A stretch of 64,000 bases of DNA from Calonectria ilicicola (GCA_020809705.1 CP085831.1:1-64000), one strand, 5' to 3'. Shown: positions 43,994 to 56,902, counted from the stretch's first letter. Notes: generated by a model from the letters alone, not told the origin. Program-made: numbers and translations.

Positions 43994-44797
43994 TCAACCC
44001 AAGACCAAGAATTTCAACACGATTTCCGCAATTTCCAAGGCATCATCATCAGCATCAATCTGATTCATTGCGTCCTGGAAAATATTTGGCTCCCAATCCG
44101 CACCAAACACCTTCAGCGTCTCAGAGTTTACAAAACGATCAAACTCAAAATGTCCCTGCAAGGTAAGAACATGTCCAGGCTCGTATACCCCCTGGACAGC
44201 ACAATGCTTGGTTACCCCAACTGGAACCCAAGCACCGGGCAGACCTTTAGCCGGGATCTTAACATGATCGGCATGAATGAACTGAAGGCGGAATGACGCA
44301 GGGACGACCACTTTTTCCGGGTCGTTGAGCCCGAAAGAGAACCCTCGTCGAAAGGCATCCGTCGTACGGATTTCATGAACACCAATTTCCCATCCATTCG
44401 GATCTTTTTCAACTTCACATCCGAAATCTGCAAGCAAACTCTGACATGTAATCCGATGTCCAAAGCAGCTTCCAAAGATTTTGATTTGAGGATATGCTTG
44501 ATAGAGCGCTCTCAAATACGAACCTAATCTATGGATCCACTTCTGATCATCATAAGCGGAAGATGCTGAACCGCTTATGATAAAAGCATCAAATTCTGAA
44601 GGGCTTTTCGGATATTCGCCCTTGACCACATCGAAATTTTGCGACTCGACTTTAGTATTGAGAGATAACTTTATGGTTGCAGCTTCCAAAAGATTGTGAA
44701 AGATGCTCCCGTACGTTTTTGCCACTGCTGAGACATTAAAAACCGGGGTGTCGGCATTCAACATCGCAATCCGAATAGTTGATGACAATGATCCCAT
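43994..44797 (-). CDS. Class I glutamine amidotransferase-like protein
   Basis: Single exon, 267 aa. The catalytic triad of a class I GATase is present: Cys111 in IFGSCFGHRI, and His216 and Glu218 in TLQGHFEFD. FDAFIISGSASSAYDD is the oxyanion-side GxGxxxS-like segment. There is no synthase domain, so it resembles stand-alone fungal GATase1 proteins related to GMP-synthase amidotransferase or gamma-glutamyl hydrolases such as yeast Dug3-independent GATases. Likely chemistry is hydrolysis of a glutamine or gamma-glutamyl amide. It is divergent from a Dal5-like transporter with a 759-bp shared upstream region, and an oxoprolinase follows, consistent with a gamma-glutamyl or amide utilisation group (inference). 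Confidence 0.82.
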   Translation of the reverse strand: MGSLSSTIRIAMLNADTPVFNVSAVAKTYGSIFHNLLEAATIKLSLNTKVESQNFDVVKGEYPKSPSEFDAFIISGSASSAYDDQKWIHRLGSYLRALYQAYPQIKIFGSCFGHRITCQSLLADFGCEVEKDPNGWEIGVHEIRTTDAFRRGFSFGLNDPEKVVVPASFRLQFIHADHVKIPAKGLPGAWVPVGVTKHCAVQGVYEPGHVLTLQGHFEFDRFVNSETLKVFGADWEPNIFQDAMNQIDADDDALEIAEIVLKFLVLG

Positions 44798-45556
44798 GGT
44801 TCTTGAACTTATAGATAGTTCTTAGTAAATCTTTTGTAAAATTCCTTTCACGTAAGATGGTTTGAGCTTGGCGGATTCATCGCAGTAGGGTCGCAGACTT
44901 AAGAAAGCCTAATTTTAATCTATAGATAGTGGTATCTATACTTCAGATATTCAAGGTCGATGATAACCATCCTTAGAATTAATCATTCTCCAATCTCCTG
45001 AATATAGCATCGCAGCAATCATGATCGAATAGGAACCATTTGGTCGTGAAACCTGATCTTTCAAATTAGGTTTTGTTTGTAGCCTGTAGGGTAGGCTATC
45101 GGAAACAAAGTCCGTTGTCGGGATGGTGGACCCGATGATATCGCTAAAGCATCAACCCCCTGCAAACTAGACAACGCCCCGCAAATGTGGTTCTTCTATG
45201 ACGTTGATTTCGTTGGTCGGATAAGTGTGTGGGTCCTTGATATCACGCTTTGAGGAGAAAGTGGGGTTACATTGGTGACTGGGATATTTCACCGTTTTGA
45301 CCGAATGCGTTGTGTTATGCTAGTTTCAATCCCTGCTCGTGTCCCTTTTCAACTGATGGTTTTCAGTGAACGCGACCGATAGATACCAACTAGCTGATAC
45401 CATGATAGAAGTATATCACCGTTAGGCCTTCTCTTGCGATCTCTTCTCTGTCATTTTCTTGTCTTTGTGTTGTTCGACATATTCGAAGTTGACTGTGCCA
45501 GGAATCTGGTGCTGTAAAATTCTCCAATAGAGCCCACTTCTCGTCATACCTCCATC
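44798..45556. promoter_or_regulatory. Shared divergent upstream region of GATase-like and MFS genes
   Basis: The two genes start back to back and 759 bases separate their ATGs, with no open frame of note. GATAAG-type GATA-factor motifs could be expected for nitrogen control, but I did not establish a significant cluster. The assignment rests on geometry. Confidence 0.4.
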
Positions 45557-47142
45557 ATGTCAAATGCACCCAAGGACATTGAAAATGATCTCGAGAATGT
45601 CTCCTCCGTCAGCGCTGGGGAGATTGCGCAGCCCATCGACAGAGACGCTGATATCGCTGCTAGATACGCTAACCAACTCGATGGCGAGAATGCCTATACT
45701 CCTAGAGAGTGGACAAGATTGAGATGGAAGCTGGACCTTCGCCTTGTGCCTCTGCTCTGGTTTAACGTGACTCTGGGAGCAATGGATAAGGTTACAACAG
45801 CAACAGCTGCACTCTACGGATTCCGCGATGATACCGGCCTGACTGGAGATAAATATAGCTGGGTTGGCAGTGCATTCTATGCAAGTTGATCCTTTCCCAC
45901 ATAGTTTGAATGCCTTCTGACTAATTCCAGTTCGGCTACTTGTTTTGGTGCCTCCCAAGTGGCAGCCTGCTACAGAAATTCCCGATCGCAAAGCTGCTAT
46001 TCGTCGTTCAAATTATCTGGGGAGCAATTCTTATTGCAACGGGATTTGCCAACAACTTTGCCACTTTGATTGCCCTTCGAGTTCTTCTGGGGGCACTTGA
46101 AGCCCCAATTGTACCAGGGAACTTTCTAATTCTCGGAATGTGGTACACAAGACAAGAGCAGCCTATTCGGACTGGTCTTATGTTCACAGGCCTCTCTGTA
46201 TGCTTCACTGGTCCTATCGGTTGGGGAATTGGATTTCTTTCCGGCGAACATCAATGGCGTGCAATGTTTTGGATAACTGGAGCGATGACGATTGTTTGGG
46301 CCTGCGTGATCGGACTGTTTCTACCAGACAACCCAGTCAAGGCCAAGTTCGTGACTGAACGCCAAAAAGCCATCGTTATTGATAAGCTCCGTGCTGATCA
46401 GACCGGTATCGAAAACAAGACTTTTAAGAAGGACCAGCTCATAGAGGCCCTTTTGGACCCGAAGACTTGGCTGATGTTCCTTTTCCACATCATGATATCT
46501 ATTCCCAACGGCGGATTAACGAACTTTGCTCCTCTCGTCATCAAGGGACTGGGCTATACGTCTCAGCGATCAACTCTTCTCACGATGCCAACCGGGATAA
46601 TGCAAACAATGTCCTCCTACATTTGTAATGGCGGTGTATTTTTGTGTGCTAAGTATTTGCCGCAAAGACAGTGCCGGACCATGTGGGTCCTCTTTGGAAT
46701 TATTGTCGGTCTGATATCGTCAGTGTTTCTTTATACGCTGCCGTTGGGAAATTATAAAGGTCGTCTAGCTGCACTTTACATGTCATATTTTTATCTGGGG
46801 CCTTACATTGTCAGCCTCGGAATGAATGCGGCAAATAATGCTGGCCATACGAAGAAGGTTACAGTGAATGCGTTCATTTTCATCGCGTATTGTGTATCAA
46901 ACATCATTGCACCTCAATTCTTCAAGTCCAGCCAAGCTCCTCTTTATCCTCTTGGGATCGCCGCAATTTTGGGAAGCTACATTTTGTCGATGATAATAAT
47001 CATCCTTTATGCTTACTATTGCTGGCAGGAAAACCGTAGACGGGATGCTGTGGATGAGGCTGGTGGAAACAATGTTCATGCTGATACAGATTTTCGTGAT
47101 CTGACGGACAAGCAGAACATTCATTTTAGATATTTGTATTGA
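45557..47142 (+). CDS. MFS anion/cation symporter, Dal5 (allantoate permease) type
   Basis: Two exons (45557-45880, 45931-47142) give 511 aa. The 50-nt intron uses a GC donor (TTCTAT|GCAAGT), and only this choice keeps frame and yields SAFYFGYLFWCLPSG, a hallmark of the family. About 12 transmembrane segments run from LVPLLWFNVTLGAMDK, through LIALRVLLGALEAPIVPGNFL (motif-rich TM4 region) and GIGFLSGEHQWRAMFWITGAMTIVW, to YPLGIAAILGSYILSMIIIIL. Typical substrates of this branch are allantoate, ureidosuccinate, dipeptides, nicotinate and other organic anions. Neighbouring GATase and 5-oxoprolinase genes point to a nitrogenous carboxylate such as pyroglutamate; this is inference. Confidence 0.9.
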
Positions 47143-48041
47143 AGAGTAACCGTTCGCAGAAGGCTAGGATATGAAACCTGCAATTGAAAATTTTCGCCTT
47201 GACCTTGAGCAGGCCTCTAAATGCCGATGCGGTAGCATGGTATATAGTATTGATAGATGATCAGGTTTCCATACAAGTATATTTTCCAATATATCACAGC
47301 AGCAGCCGGAACTATACAGCAGTGGTGTCCTATCACGCTGCTGAGACATGGATAACCTAAAAGGGGAAGTCTAAGAAACTCATATGTTATCAAATGAATA
47401 CTATCGAACGTCTATAATTTCGTCAATTGTCTAACCATAAAATGTAGTAAAGCCATGGTAAAAGCTTAGTCCACATCGTTACATTGTCTGCTCCTCTGAA
47501 GTGGATTGAAACTCCGCTCATACCTAACACAATGCTGGCCTCCATCCCGTTTGTCAGAAATCGATGTTCGCCTGAAATAAGTATGGCTAGATAGCATTTG
47601 GATGAGTTGGATCCTATTTTTATCCATGAACTTGCACTACATATTCAATGTCTGGCCGTCAGATACCTCCCTTCGGACAATCCGACAGAATGGGTTAAAG
47701 TGGGTGTGGTGCCACTTGCCTTAGCGGGGAACCCTGTTAGTGGGTTTCGCCAGACAACGACTATTAGGCGCATCGGACTCTGCATCCCGATAAGAATGCG
47801 GACTTTAAAGTGCGACATCGGATTCTAACCCCCCATATTGCTCTTTGCTTTCTTCAGTCCAACTTCGCGATCTCTAACCCATCCGAAGAGACTACTCATC
47901 GCATCGGACCGATCAAGCTGTCAAAATGGATTGAGACATGAGGAATTATATCTTTACAAGATACCACTCCATTCAGTAGTAGTTCCATTCAAACAGGAGA
48001 TCCTTCAATATTTCTGTTGTCCATTCCTCATAGTCGCCAAA
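47143..48041. other. Intergenic upstream of 5-oxoprolinase
   Basis: About 900 bases without a supported gene. The oxoprolinase frame is open upstream of its start as far as about 47838, but that extension is unlike the family, so I end the gene at the ATG at 48042. A 76-codon frame at 47598-47828 has no domain. Confidence 0.5.
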
Positions 48042-51000
48042 ATGCCTATTGACAATGAATCATCACGGATTAGAATCGCTATAGATCGTGGCGGAACATT
48101 TACGGATTGCCTAGGCATCACGCCTGGCAAGCCAGACATACTTGTTAAGCTCCTTAGCAATGACCCCACAAACTATTCCGATGCACCAACCGAGGGAATC
48201 CGCAGAATCCTTGAGATTGCTACAGGAGAATCTATTCCTCGTGGTGAATTGATTGATACAACAGGTATCGAGTCAATTAAAATGGGGACCACTGTTGCAA
48301 CAAATGCTCTTCTGGAGCGCGCCTCCACGCCCTGTGCTTTAGTAGTTACGCGTGGATTCAAAGATCTGCTGCGAATCGGAGATCAAACTCGCCCAAAGCT
48401 GTTTGATCTCAATATTAGAAGACCCGAGACACTTTTCAAAGATGTTCTCGAGGTGGATGAGCGAGTGACACTCCTTGATTCATCAGAGGATGCTATAGAT
48501 TGGAACGAGCCTGGCTCCGACAAAGTCTGGTTGGAGAAAGGTATTGGAGGAGAGGCTATCAAAGTTCTACAACCATTAAGTGAGTCAATTATTCAGAAAA
48601 TGTCAGACCTTATTACACTAACCGACCTAGATGTGGAGAGTGCAGCCCATGGGCTGCAGCTGTTATTTGATAAGGGCATTCGCTCCCTAGCAATCACACT
48701 CTTGCATTCCTACACTTTCCCGAAACATGAACTGCAACTTTCGAAGATAGCCAAAGATATTGGATTCACACAAATATCCTTATCATCTCAGATTTTCCCT
48801 ATGATCAAGGCCGTCTCAAGAGGTTACTCAACTACTGCGGATGCATATTTGACTCCTTTAACAAAATCTTATATCGATAGTTTTCGTCGAGGGTTTTTAG
48901 GTAACCTTGAAGACAAAGACGGAGCCCGTTGCGAGTTTATGCAGAGTGATGGTGGACTCGTTGGATGGCAGAGCTTTAGCGGACTTCGAGCCATCCTGTC
49001 TGGACCAGCAGGTGGAGTTGTAGGATTCAGCCGCACTTGTTATGACCCAGAGCGACGCAAGCCAGTCATCGGATTTGATATGGGGGGTACAAGCACAGAT
49101 GTATCGCGTTATGCGGGAAGTTTGGAACACACATTCGAATCAATTACAGCAGGAATTACTATTCAATCACCTCAATTAGAAGTCGACACTGTGGCGGCTG
49201 GTAAGCACTTCGTTGCGGCAGCGTGGAACATTTCTGACAGTCCTTAGGCGGAGGAAGTATTCTTTCTTACAAAAACGGCCTTTTTCTCGCAGGACCAGAG
49301 TCTGCCAGTGCTCATCCCGGTCCAGTTGCGTATCGAAAAGGAGGTCCACTGACAGTCACAGATGCCAACTTGGTATTAGGCCGCTTGCAGGCAAAATACT
49401 TTCCCAAAATATTTGGAAAGGACGAAAATGAAAGTCTGGATTATGAAGGCTCTCGATTGGCCTTTGAAAACCTTTTGGAGCAAGTTAATGACGATTTGAC
49501 CCTTGCTGGGAGTCCGCTCAAGACGGTGGAAGAGCTGGCTTTAGGTTTTCTCGAGGTCGCAAACGAAACAATGTGTCGACCAATCCGATCCTTGACGGAG
49601 GCAAAGGGATATCGTGCCTCAGATCATGAGCTTGCTGTTTTTGGTGGTGCCGGAGGACAACACGCTTGTGTAAGTAAACTGGATATAATATTGGCAACTG
49701 GAAATCTGACAGCTCAAAGGCCATTGCTGCTAACCTGGGTATCAATCGGATTTTAATCCATAGATATTCTTCTATCTTATCAGCCTATGGGATGGCTCTG
49801 GCAGACTTGGTCCACGACGTACAGCAGCCTTATTCTTCAGTCTTGCAAGCATCCATTGGCGAGCTCAATTGTCGCCTGAGCGAACTTGAGAAATTAGCAG
49901 CAGATAAGCTCATTTTGGATGGTGCTTCAGCAGATACATTGACGTTTGAGCATTTTTTGAACCTTCGCTACATGGGCTCAGACACTACATTCATGATACC
50001 AAGGCCAAGTGATGGGACTTGGGCAGATGCCTTCACTGCTGAGCACAAGAGGCAGTTTTCATTTACAATGACAGGCCGAGACATTCTGGTGGAAAATATC
50101 AGAGTCAGGGCGACGGCCCAAAATTCGTCCATTGAGCCGATATTCGATTTGGAAAACCAACTTGCAAAGTCAGAATGGTTGACAGCCTCTGAAGAGAAGA
50201 TCTCTGACCGGGTGCAGTTGTTCTTCAAGGGAGGCTGGGTAGAAGCTCCACTGTACTTTCTGAACCTGTTGGAGACTGGGGATGGAGTCCAAGGTCCCGC
50301 AATAATTCTTGACGATACGCAGACGATAATTGTCAGTCCAAATGCGAGAGCGACCATCCTGGCGCGCCATGTCATTCTGGAGCTCGCTGACAAAGGTTCT
50401 GGCGAACCAAAGGAGGAAAGCATCTCGCCTTCAGAAAAGACGGTGGACCCAGTGCAACTAACTATCATGGGTCATCGCTTCATGAGCATTGCAGAACAGA
50501 TGGGGCATGCTCTCCAAAAGACCAGTGTTTCGGTGAACATCAAAGAACGACTAGACTTTAGTTGTGCCCTATTTAGCCCTGATGGTCGATTAGTCGCAAA
50601 CGCCCCCCACGTGCCTGTTCATCTTGGATCTATGGAACAAGCCGTCATGTATCAGCACCAAAAGCATTTGGGTCAACTCAGACCTGGGGATGTCATTGTC
50701 GCAAATCATCCTATATCCGGAGGTACCCACTTGCCAGATATCACCTGCATTACCCCGGTTTTTGATCAATCTGGTAAAGAAATCATTTTTTATACAGCAT
50801 CGAGAGGTCATCATCAAGAAATCGGAGGCATTCTCCCTGGGTCAATGCCTGCTGGAAGTGTGGAGCTGTACGAAGAAGGGGCCGCTATCATCTCGGAGTT
50901 TTTGGTGCGAGATGGCATTTTTAATGAAGAAAGAATGACCAAGCTTCTTTTGCACGATCCAGCAAAGTACCCAGGCTGCTCGGGTACCCGAAAGCTTGTG

Positions 51001-52152
51001 GATAACATAAACGACCTCAAAGCACAAGTTTCTGCCAATGCCAAGGGGGCAGCATTGGTCTCCGAGCTAATTGCGGAGAGTGGCCTGAATACTGTCCATT
51101 TCAACATGAGAGCAATTACAAACAATGCTGAAAGCTGCGTTCGCGAGTTTCTTCTAAGAACATACAAGGCCACAGATGGTCGGCCATTGCAGGCGCTTGA
51201 CTACATGGATGATGGAACCCCGATTCAGCTTACAATTACAATTGACCGCGATACTGCTTCGGCTCATTTTGATTTCACTGGTACTGGTGAGGAAGGATAC
51301 CACTCATTCAATGCCCCTCAAGCTATTACTCGCAGTGCGAGTTTGTATGTATTACGTTGCCTTATCAACCAAGACATTCCTCTGAACGAAGGCTGCCTAC
51401 GACCTCTAAGGTTTACTATTCCGGAAGGTTCAATCTTGAACCCATCTCCCACGGCTGCTGTTTGTGCCGGTAACCCAATTACTTCACAAAGAGTCACAGA
51501 CGTTGTTATCAAGGCCTTTTCTGCTTGTGCTGCTAGTCAGGGTGATTGTAATGTGGTCTCGTTTGGAATTGACGGCAACGTTGATTCCAACACTGGCGAA
51601 TTGATCCCTAATTCTGGCTTCGGATTTTGTGAAACAATTTGCGGCGGCAGCGGAGCAGGGGAGGGTTGGCACGGGACCAGTGGTGTTCATATTCACATGA
51701 CGAATACTCGAATTACTGACCCAGAGATTCTCGAAAAGCGATATCCTGTGCTTCTCCGAGAATTTAGTATTCGAGATGGGTCTGGAGGACGTGGTAAATG
51801 GAATGGTGGGAATGGAATCAGACGCGTTTATGAATTCGGACGTGACATGGGCTGTTCTATTGTCAGTGAACGGCGCGTAACGCGTCCATATGGAATGAAG
51901 GGCGGTGAAGATGGGAAATCAGGTGTAAATTATCTGGTTAAAGGTGGAAAGTCAGGACGTTGGTGCCGAGTAGGTGGACGGAAAGACTTCAGCGTTAAAA
52001 AAGACGATTGGTTTGTTATTGATACTCCGGGCGGGGGTGGATGGGGCTGTCCCATCGATGGAGACATGGATGAAATGAGATTGACGAAGACAAGCGGTGT
52101 GCAAAGGACATTCGCAACTCAGTTCCAACTCAATCAGGAAACAAGCTTCTGA
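48042..52152 (+). CDS. 5-oxoprolinase (fused HyuA-HyuB hydantoinase/oxoprolinase)
   Basis: Three exons (48042-49200, 49248-49669, 49720-52152) give 1,337 aa with all phases consistent, close to the roughly 1,280-1,350 of eukaryotic OPLAH. The HyuA half has [13 protein letters not shown] at the start, [40 protein letters not shown] (ATP-binding acetate-kinase-like fold) and [17 protein letters not shown]. The HyuB half starts near [19 protein letters not shown] and has [39 protein letters not shown] and GGGGWG near the C-terminus. It hydrolyses 5-oxo-L-proline to glutamate with ATP, in the gamma-glutamyl cycle or for pyroglutamate use; a hydantoin substrate cannot be excluded. It follows the Dal5-like transporter on the same strand. 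Confidence 0.93.
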
Positions 52153-53231
52153 GGGAAAACAAAATAATATAGCCTATAATTGGGATTTTCATAATCCTTA
52201 CTATAGTGAAACACTGATATGATCTTGACCAGTGATTGATCCAGTGATAATGTAACGAGCCAGGTAATCTTCTAATTCCATTCAGAATCAATAATCAATG
52301 TTCGTCTAAGCCCTTATTCATCGAATTATTACAGGCATTGAATCAATTAGTGTGCGTCATAATACTAATACTAGACGTGGGTTATAACACTCTAACCACC
52401 CAAATGCTATCCATATTGTCTAAAACAGTCCAGGGGAAGGTGCTACTCAAGAGCTCATAGTTCCTTGGTTTCCATGTTTACTTCCGTGGTAACAGCTGTT
52501 TTCGGATTCTGGGCATACATAGCTATGGATTGAGAAATATTGACTAATATAGCTCAAGCATGGGATCTTGTACTAATTTCACAATCTGGAATCACGCAAA
52601 CAATCCGTATCCACTATGCCAGGTAGTTCTGCAACTCATATCCTTGTTGAAGTTGATGACGAGGTCACGCTAACGGGCGTGGGATTAGGATGGTATGGAA
52701 ATAAGGATAACTTCAATATCAAGCAGTATCATTCTTATTAATGTATCTTGGAAGGTACGAACTTGATAAATTCAGCACTGCCATATTAACTAACAGTGAA
52801 ATAGGGATAGCGGAACACTGAGCATTCATCCCATTGTTTATATATACCTTTAAGAAAATGAGTCCAAGGTGAATCAAATCTAGAATAGTATTTATGATAA
52901 TAACTTCTAAGGTCTCAGGATACCATGGAGACTTGAAAGGTTTGTACACATTACCACCTACAAGATCAGTCCAGGTCGGGACTTACTTAATTAAAAGCAA
53001 GTACAATAAGCTCCAATTAGCTATATTATATTATCGGCTACAAGTATTTGCTAATAGCTAGCTCTTAAATTCAATTAGAATTATCCGGTAAAGGCTAGTT
53101 CAATTTGAGGAGACGCTAATATGTACGAATTCATCGAGTGTCTGCGGTTTTATCTCAAGTTCGTTTGATTTTCAATTGGCCACTAACAGAGTTATGTTTG
53201 GTTTTCGCCGTGCCAAAATCTTGTTCCTTGC
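52153..53231. other. Intergenic, no supported gene
   Basis: About 1.1 kb between the convergent 3' ends of the oxoprolinase and the second NmrA-like gene. AT-rich with short frames only. Confidence 0.5.
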
Positions 53232-54429
53232 TTATAACAGATATTTAACAGTATCCAAGGCTTGCTGGAAGTTGCGAACTTTGCCTTCGATGCCGAGTTG
53301 TTCAAAAGTGATGATATCATCAGGAAAAAAATCGTGCCAACTTGGGTATCGCTCGCTCCAACGCAGCTGTGACGATATTTCCGCACCAGCAGCACCCCAA
53401 AGGGCCTCCATGATTTCATCAGGTAGTTCATGATAGACTCCTTTTTTCCCTGTCACCATCTCCCAAACTTTTATCGCCTCTGATATTTGAACGTAATCAG
53501 TAACAACAACGGCAATCTTCCCATATGCCTTGTAGCCCGCCTCCAAGATTCCCTCGACCACAACGCCAACGTTATGCTGTACGTCACCTGCAATAGGTAG
53601 GAGTGCGTCTTTTTTACTTGGTTGGAGCCAGATATGAGAATCACTACCGGGCTAGAAATGGTTAATATAACTCACTAATTAAGCAGCCGGATGCGAAGAA
53701 GCCTCACCACTGGTGTCAATTTAGTCATGGGGAAATATGCCATATTGCTCGGATACCAACCCAGCCAGATCTGGGTTGTCTTGGATGCAAGATCGGGTCT
53801 GTTTGATTGAATCCATTGATATGCTTGATACTTGTAGTCGAAATGAGGGACCTTCAAGGCACCCTTTGAGATAAGATCTGCTGGAGGCAGTGAACTAATA
53901 ACGTAGTGGGTCAGAGTCGGCGTCTTCGAGGCAGCTTTAGCAATATTTATTTGCTGCATCTTCTCTTCTTGTCCTGCCACATCACGGCCTATCTTGGAAA
54001 CCATTTCCCTAGCGGCATTCTGAGTTAGCTAAATGTATATTAGTGCCATTGGACGGTACACATTACCAGTTGAAATTGGTCAATGCAAATACAGCAGAGG
54101 CTCCCTATTTGGGAAGTTCTATATTAGCTCCACGAGATAAATTACGAATTGGATTTGGAAGCAAGAAATACCTCAAATGCCTTGGTAAGAGAGGCTTCAT
54201 CGTTTGCGTCTGCGGTGACCACTTCAAAACCCTTTATCAAACAGGGTCAGCATATCTCAAACTTAAATTATGATGCGATAGATCTTACCTTGTTGAGTAG
54301 TCTTTTGGAGGCGTCACTAGTCGGGTTTCGTGTAATCGCTCGCACTTTCCACTTTGAGTTCTGCTGAAGGGCAGCGCATACTGACCCTCCCTGCTGGCCA
54401 GTAGCCCCAAGCACACAGACAATAGACAT
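53232..54429 (-). CDS. Second NmrA-like NAD(P)-binding protein
   Basis: Five exons (54429-54289, 54231-54172, 54104-54067, 54008-53708, 53651-53232) give 319 aa with all phases consistent. The N-terminal MSIVCVLGATGQQGGSV carries the GxxGxxGG dinucleotide loop. KVRAITRNP, GFEVVTADANDEASLTKAFE and GASAVFALTNFNWEM follow, the last built from a 38-nt exon. THYVISSLPPADLISKG, VPHFDYKYQAYQWI and the C-terminal YPSWHDFFPDDIITFEQLGI complete the fold. The start is the ATG at 54429, since the frame upstream is not family-like. Role as redox sensor or isoflavone-reductase-like enzyme is undetermined. Identity with the 27-kb paralogue is low, so this is not a recent duplicate. Confidence 0.84.
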
Positions 54430-56014
54430 GGTCAAGATCTGAGTTATATTGGACCACTGTAGATGGATAATTGACAAATTTGTAATGAGTTGGATTGTTA
54501 GTTAATAATTTGTAAGTCGGCTATTTTACTGGCCAACTCTAGCAAACACCTTCAATCAGCATTTTATATCATGATTGTGCAGTAATTGAATTTAAGAAAC
54601 TAGCGGCAAGTGGATCATGTCGTATCTTGGCAAGCCATATCTGTCTTTTCTTTTCGCGCATTTGTCAGCCAAACGGGTGTCGCAGGCCATGTTTTGACTT
54701 CTACGGCGTCATAGTATTCTGATTTATCAGCAAAAGTTTCTATTGAATGATTGATAATGCAGATTCCTTCAACTATTGTGTGGGGTTACCAGCTATGGTG
54801 GAGTAATGATTATCTTCTTGTCTTCTCATTGTATCGGCTAAATATCTCCGTCGCGGCGCGAGGAAGCCCGAAAGCGAAAGCGAGCATTTAAGCTTCCATC
54901 ACAGTTGAGATAATAGGCTCTCGGTAAACTTGGCGTTGCCCGGGCTTACTTGAATGGTAGGTACGCACATGGAAGATAAGTTAATTGGCCTCACGTGCCA
55001 TTGGCATAAATGTGTTCTGGACCCTTACAAGACTATTAAGTACACTATTATAATTAACAATATCAAAATAATTGCCAGTTTTGTCGGGCTGCCAGTACTG
55101 TCATTGCATATATGATAAGAACTGCACACTGTACAATTATACCGGGCCTGATCATCATTCCCATCATAAGCACTACTATTACAATAGACATACCCATTCC
55201 GGTCATATATCTGATATATAATAAGAATTTCGCTATATGGAAAGATGCGTTGAATCGGACGGCTTGAGCTGGGGCAGGGAACGTATTTCAATACTAGGCT
55301 CTAATAGCCTTTTTATAAAGGTATTGGAGATGAAATTTCGATATTATCATAACATTTGGTATGTTTCTTGTTTTGAGTATGCATCAGCAAGTCTTGTTTG
55401 ATGCATTGATCCTGCTAGATAGCTAGACTTGGGTATAAGTAAAAAGAGAATGTGCTTTGGAGCAATTCTAACGAGCTTTAAATAACCTACTTGAAGCGAA
55501 ATATGTAGATTGATCAATCCCCCCCTGTTTGATAGATCTCCACTAGCAAGCACAATAACAGATTCAAGGATCATCTTGACAGAAGGCTAGAGTAACGACG
55601 CGGTACTCTAGGGTATGTTCAACAAGACAACTGAGCGACATTAGGAAACAACATGACGAACAAAAACAAAATAAGAATAATAAAATTTATTTTCTTTGAA
55701 GTGTAGAAGAACAGAATGGATTATATGGGCGTAGGTTGTAATCAGCTAAATAGCTGGTGGTTTTTGCCGCACCCCAAATTTCTCCAACGGAGTTGGTAAT
55801 TGTACTGGAACGATAATAAAAGAATATTGAATAGATTCATTCCAAGTCAATCGTATATTAAGCTGAAATAATATCTATATGAAGCTACTTTGACGATATA
55901 TCACGGCCGGTTGTTGTCTTTTAATTTTCTTTGTTGCATTTACAGTCGTCTTACCAGAGACTCTGTAGTTGAGGAATCACGTTGGCTTCCCTGCAGCCAA
56001 GCTTCAATCCCAAT
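54430..56014. other. Intergenic, no supported gene
   Basis: About 1.6 kb. An 88-codon minus-strand frame at 55025-55291 ends in a hydrophobic run (IILILLIIIVYLIVL) but has no domain or partner exon. AT-rich overall. Nothing else is supported. Confidence 0.5.
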
Positions 56015-56902
56015 TCAAGTAGAATTCCCCTTGGGAGAATTGAAATTAATTTCGCGAATACACATTTGAGACGATAGCTGCTGCTGCATTAGGAGCACTG
56101 CTGGATCAAAGATGCAAAATATTCCAATAGCAATGGCAATACAGGTCCCATCAAGCCCGATGAAATAACCCTCAGTATTCATCAATTTGCCATCCCAGCC
56201 TTCAAGGAGTTCGATTGTTCTGTATATGCATCGAATGTACACGGCGACTACTGAAATAGTCGTCGCATATATGACGTGCTGTTGCCCTTTGGCGAGCGCC
56301 AGTTGTCTGGTTCTCCAAAGGAAAATTGTGAAAAGTGTGCAGAAGCCTGTCATACCGAAGAGTTGAAAGATAATGCCAGCAACCATCAAATTGGCCCCTG
56401 GTTTCGTGCTTTTCCCCTTGTTCGACTCCCCTGAAGCTAGACCACCCCCACCAGCTTGGATGAGAAGGGAAACGACGTCGACGATGAGGAATAGCCACAG
56501 ATAGACCCTTGGGCGAAGAACAGAGTACTGCTGTCCAACGGCATTGATTAAGTAACCAAGAGTAACATAAATAGCGGCAGCCACGAAGATGGGCCCGACA
56601 ACGAGCGTTGTGATTTGCAGGAGAAACGCGGTCTTGTTGTAAGGACATTCGGAGGACCACGTGCGACCGATCCATCCAGCAAGTTCGATATAAGAAGCGA
56701 TCGTCAATACATAGGATGTAGCCTTCCTATTTTTTACTGAACGAAAAATATGATAAATGCTCGCAGCTCCAAATACGAGGTCAAAGACGATACCTGCTGC
56801 ACGGTTTGGAATATAGCCATAGGCATTTTTCAGGCCTGGAATTATTGCATGCCATCCATTGAGGAGGTCACCTCGAGCATAGCCGCCATTGGCTATGGAC
56901 AT
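56015..56902 (-). CDS. RTA1-family (lipid-translocating exporter-like) membrane protein
   Basis: Single exon, 295 aa with seven hydrophobic helices. YGYIPNRAAGIVFDLVFG matches the family opening (YxPs...n). LAGWIGRTWSS, FLLQITTLVVGPIFVAAAIYVTLG, RVYLWLFLIVDVVSLLIQAGGGGLA and GTCIAIAIGIFCIFDPAVLL are characteristic of RTA1/RSB1. Yeast relatives confer 7-aminocholesterol resistance (Rta1) or export long-chain bases (Rsb1). In filamentous fungi RTA1-like genes often sit beside metabolite clusters, and here two P450s follow. Efflux or membrane protection is plausible but inferred. Confidence 0.9.
   Translation of the reverse strand: MSIANGGYARGDLLNGWHAIIPGLKNAYGYIPNRAAGIVFDLVFGAASIYHIFRSVKNRKATSYVLTIASYIELAGWIGRTWSSECPYNKTAFLLQITTLVVGPIFVAAAIYVTLGYLINAVGQQYSVLRPRVYLWLFLIVDVVSLLIQAGGGGLASGESNKGKSTKPGANLMVAGIIFQLFGMTGFCTLFTIFLWRTRQLALAKGQQHVIYATTISVVAVYIRCIYRTIELLEGWDGKLMNTEGYFIGLDGTCIAIAIGIFCIFDPAVLLMQQQLSSQMCIREINFNSPKGNST

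Noticed and set aside
47838..48041. N-terminal extension of 5-oxoprolinase
   Set aside because: The frame is open, but the residues are unlike the family, whose conserved start [12 protein letters not shown] lies just after the ATG at 48042.
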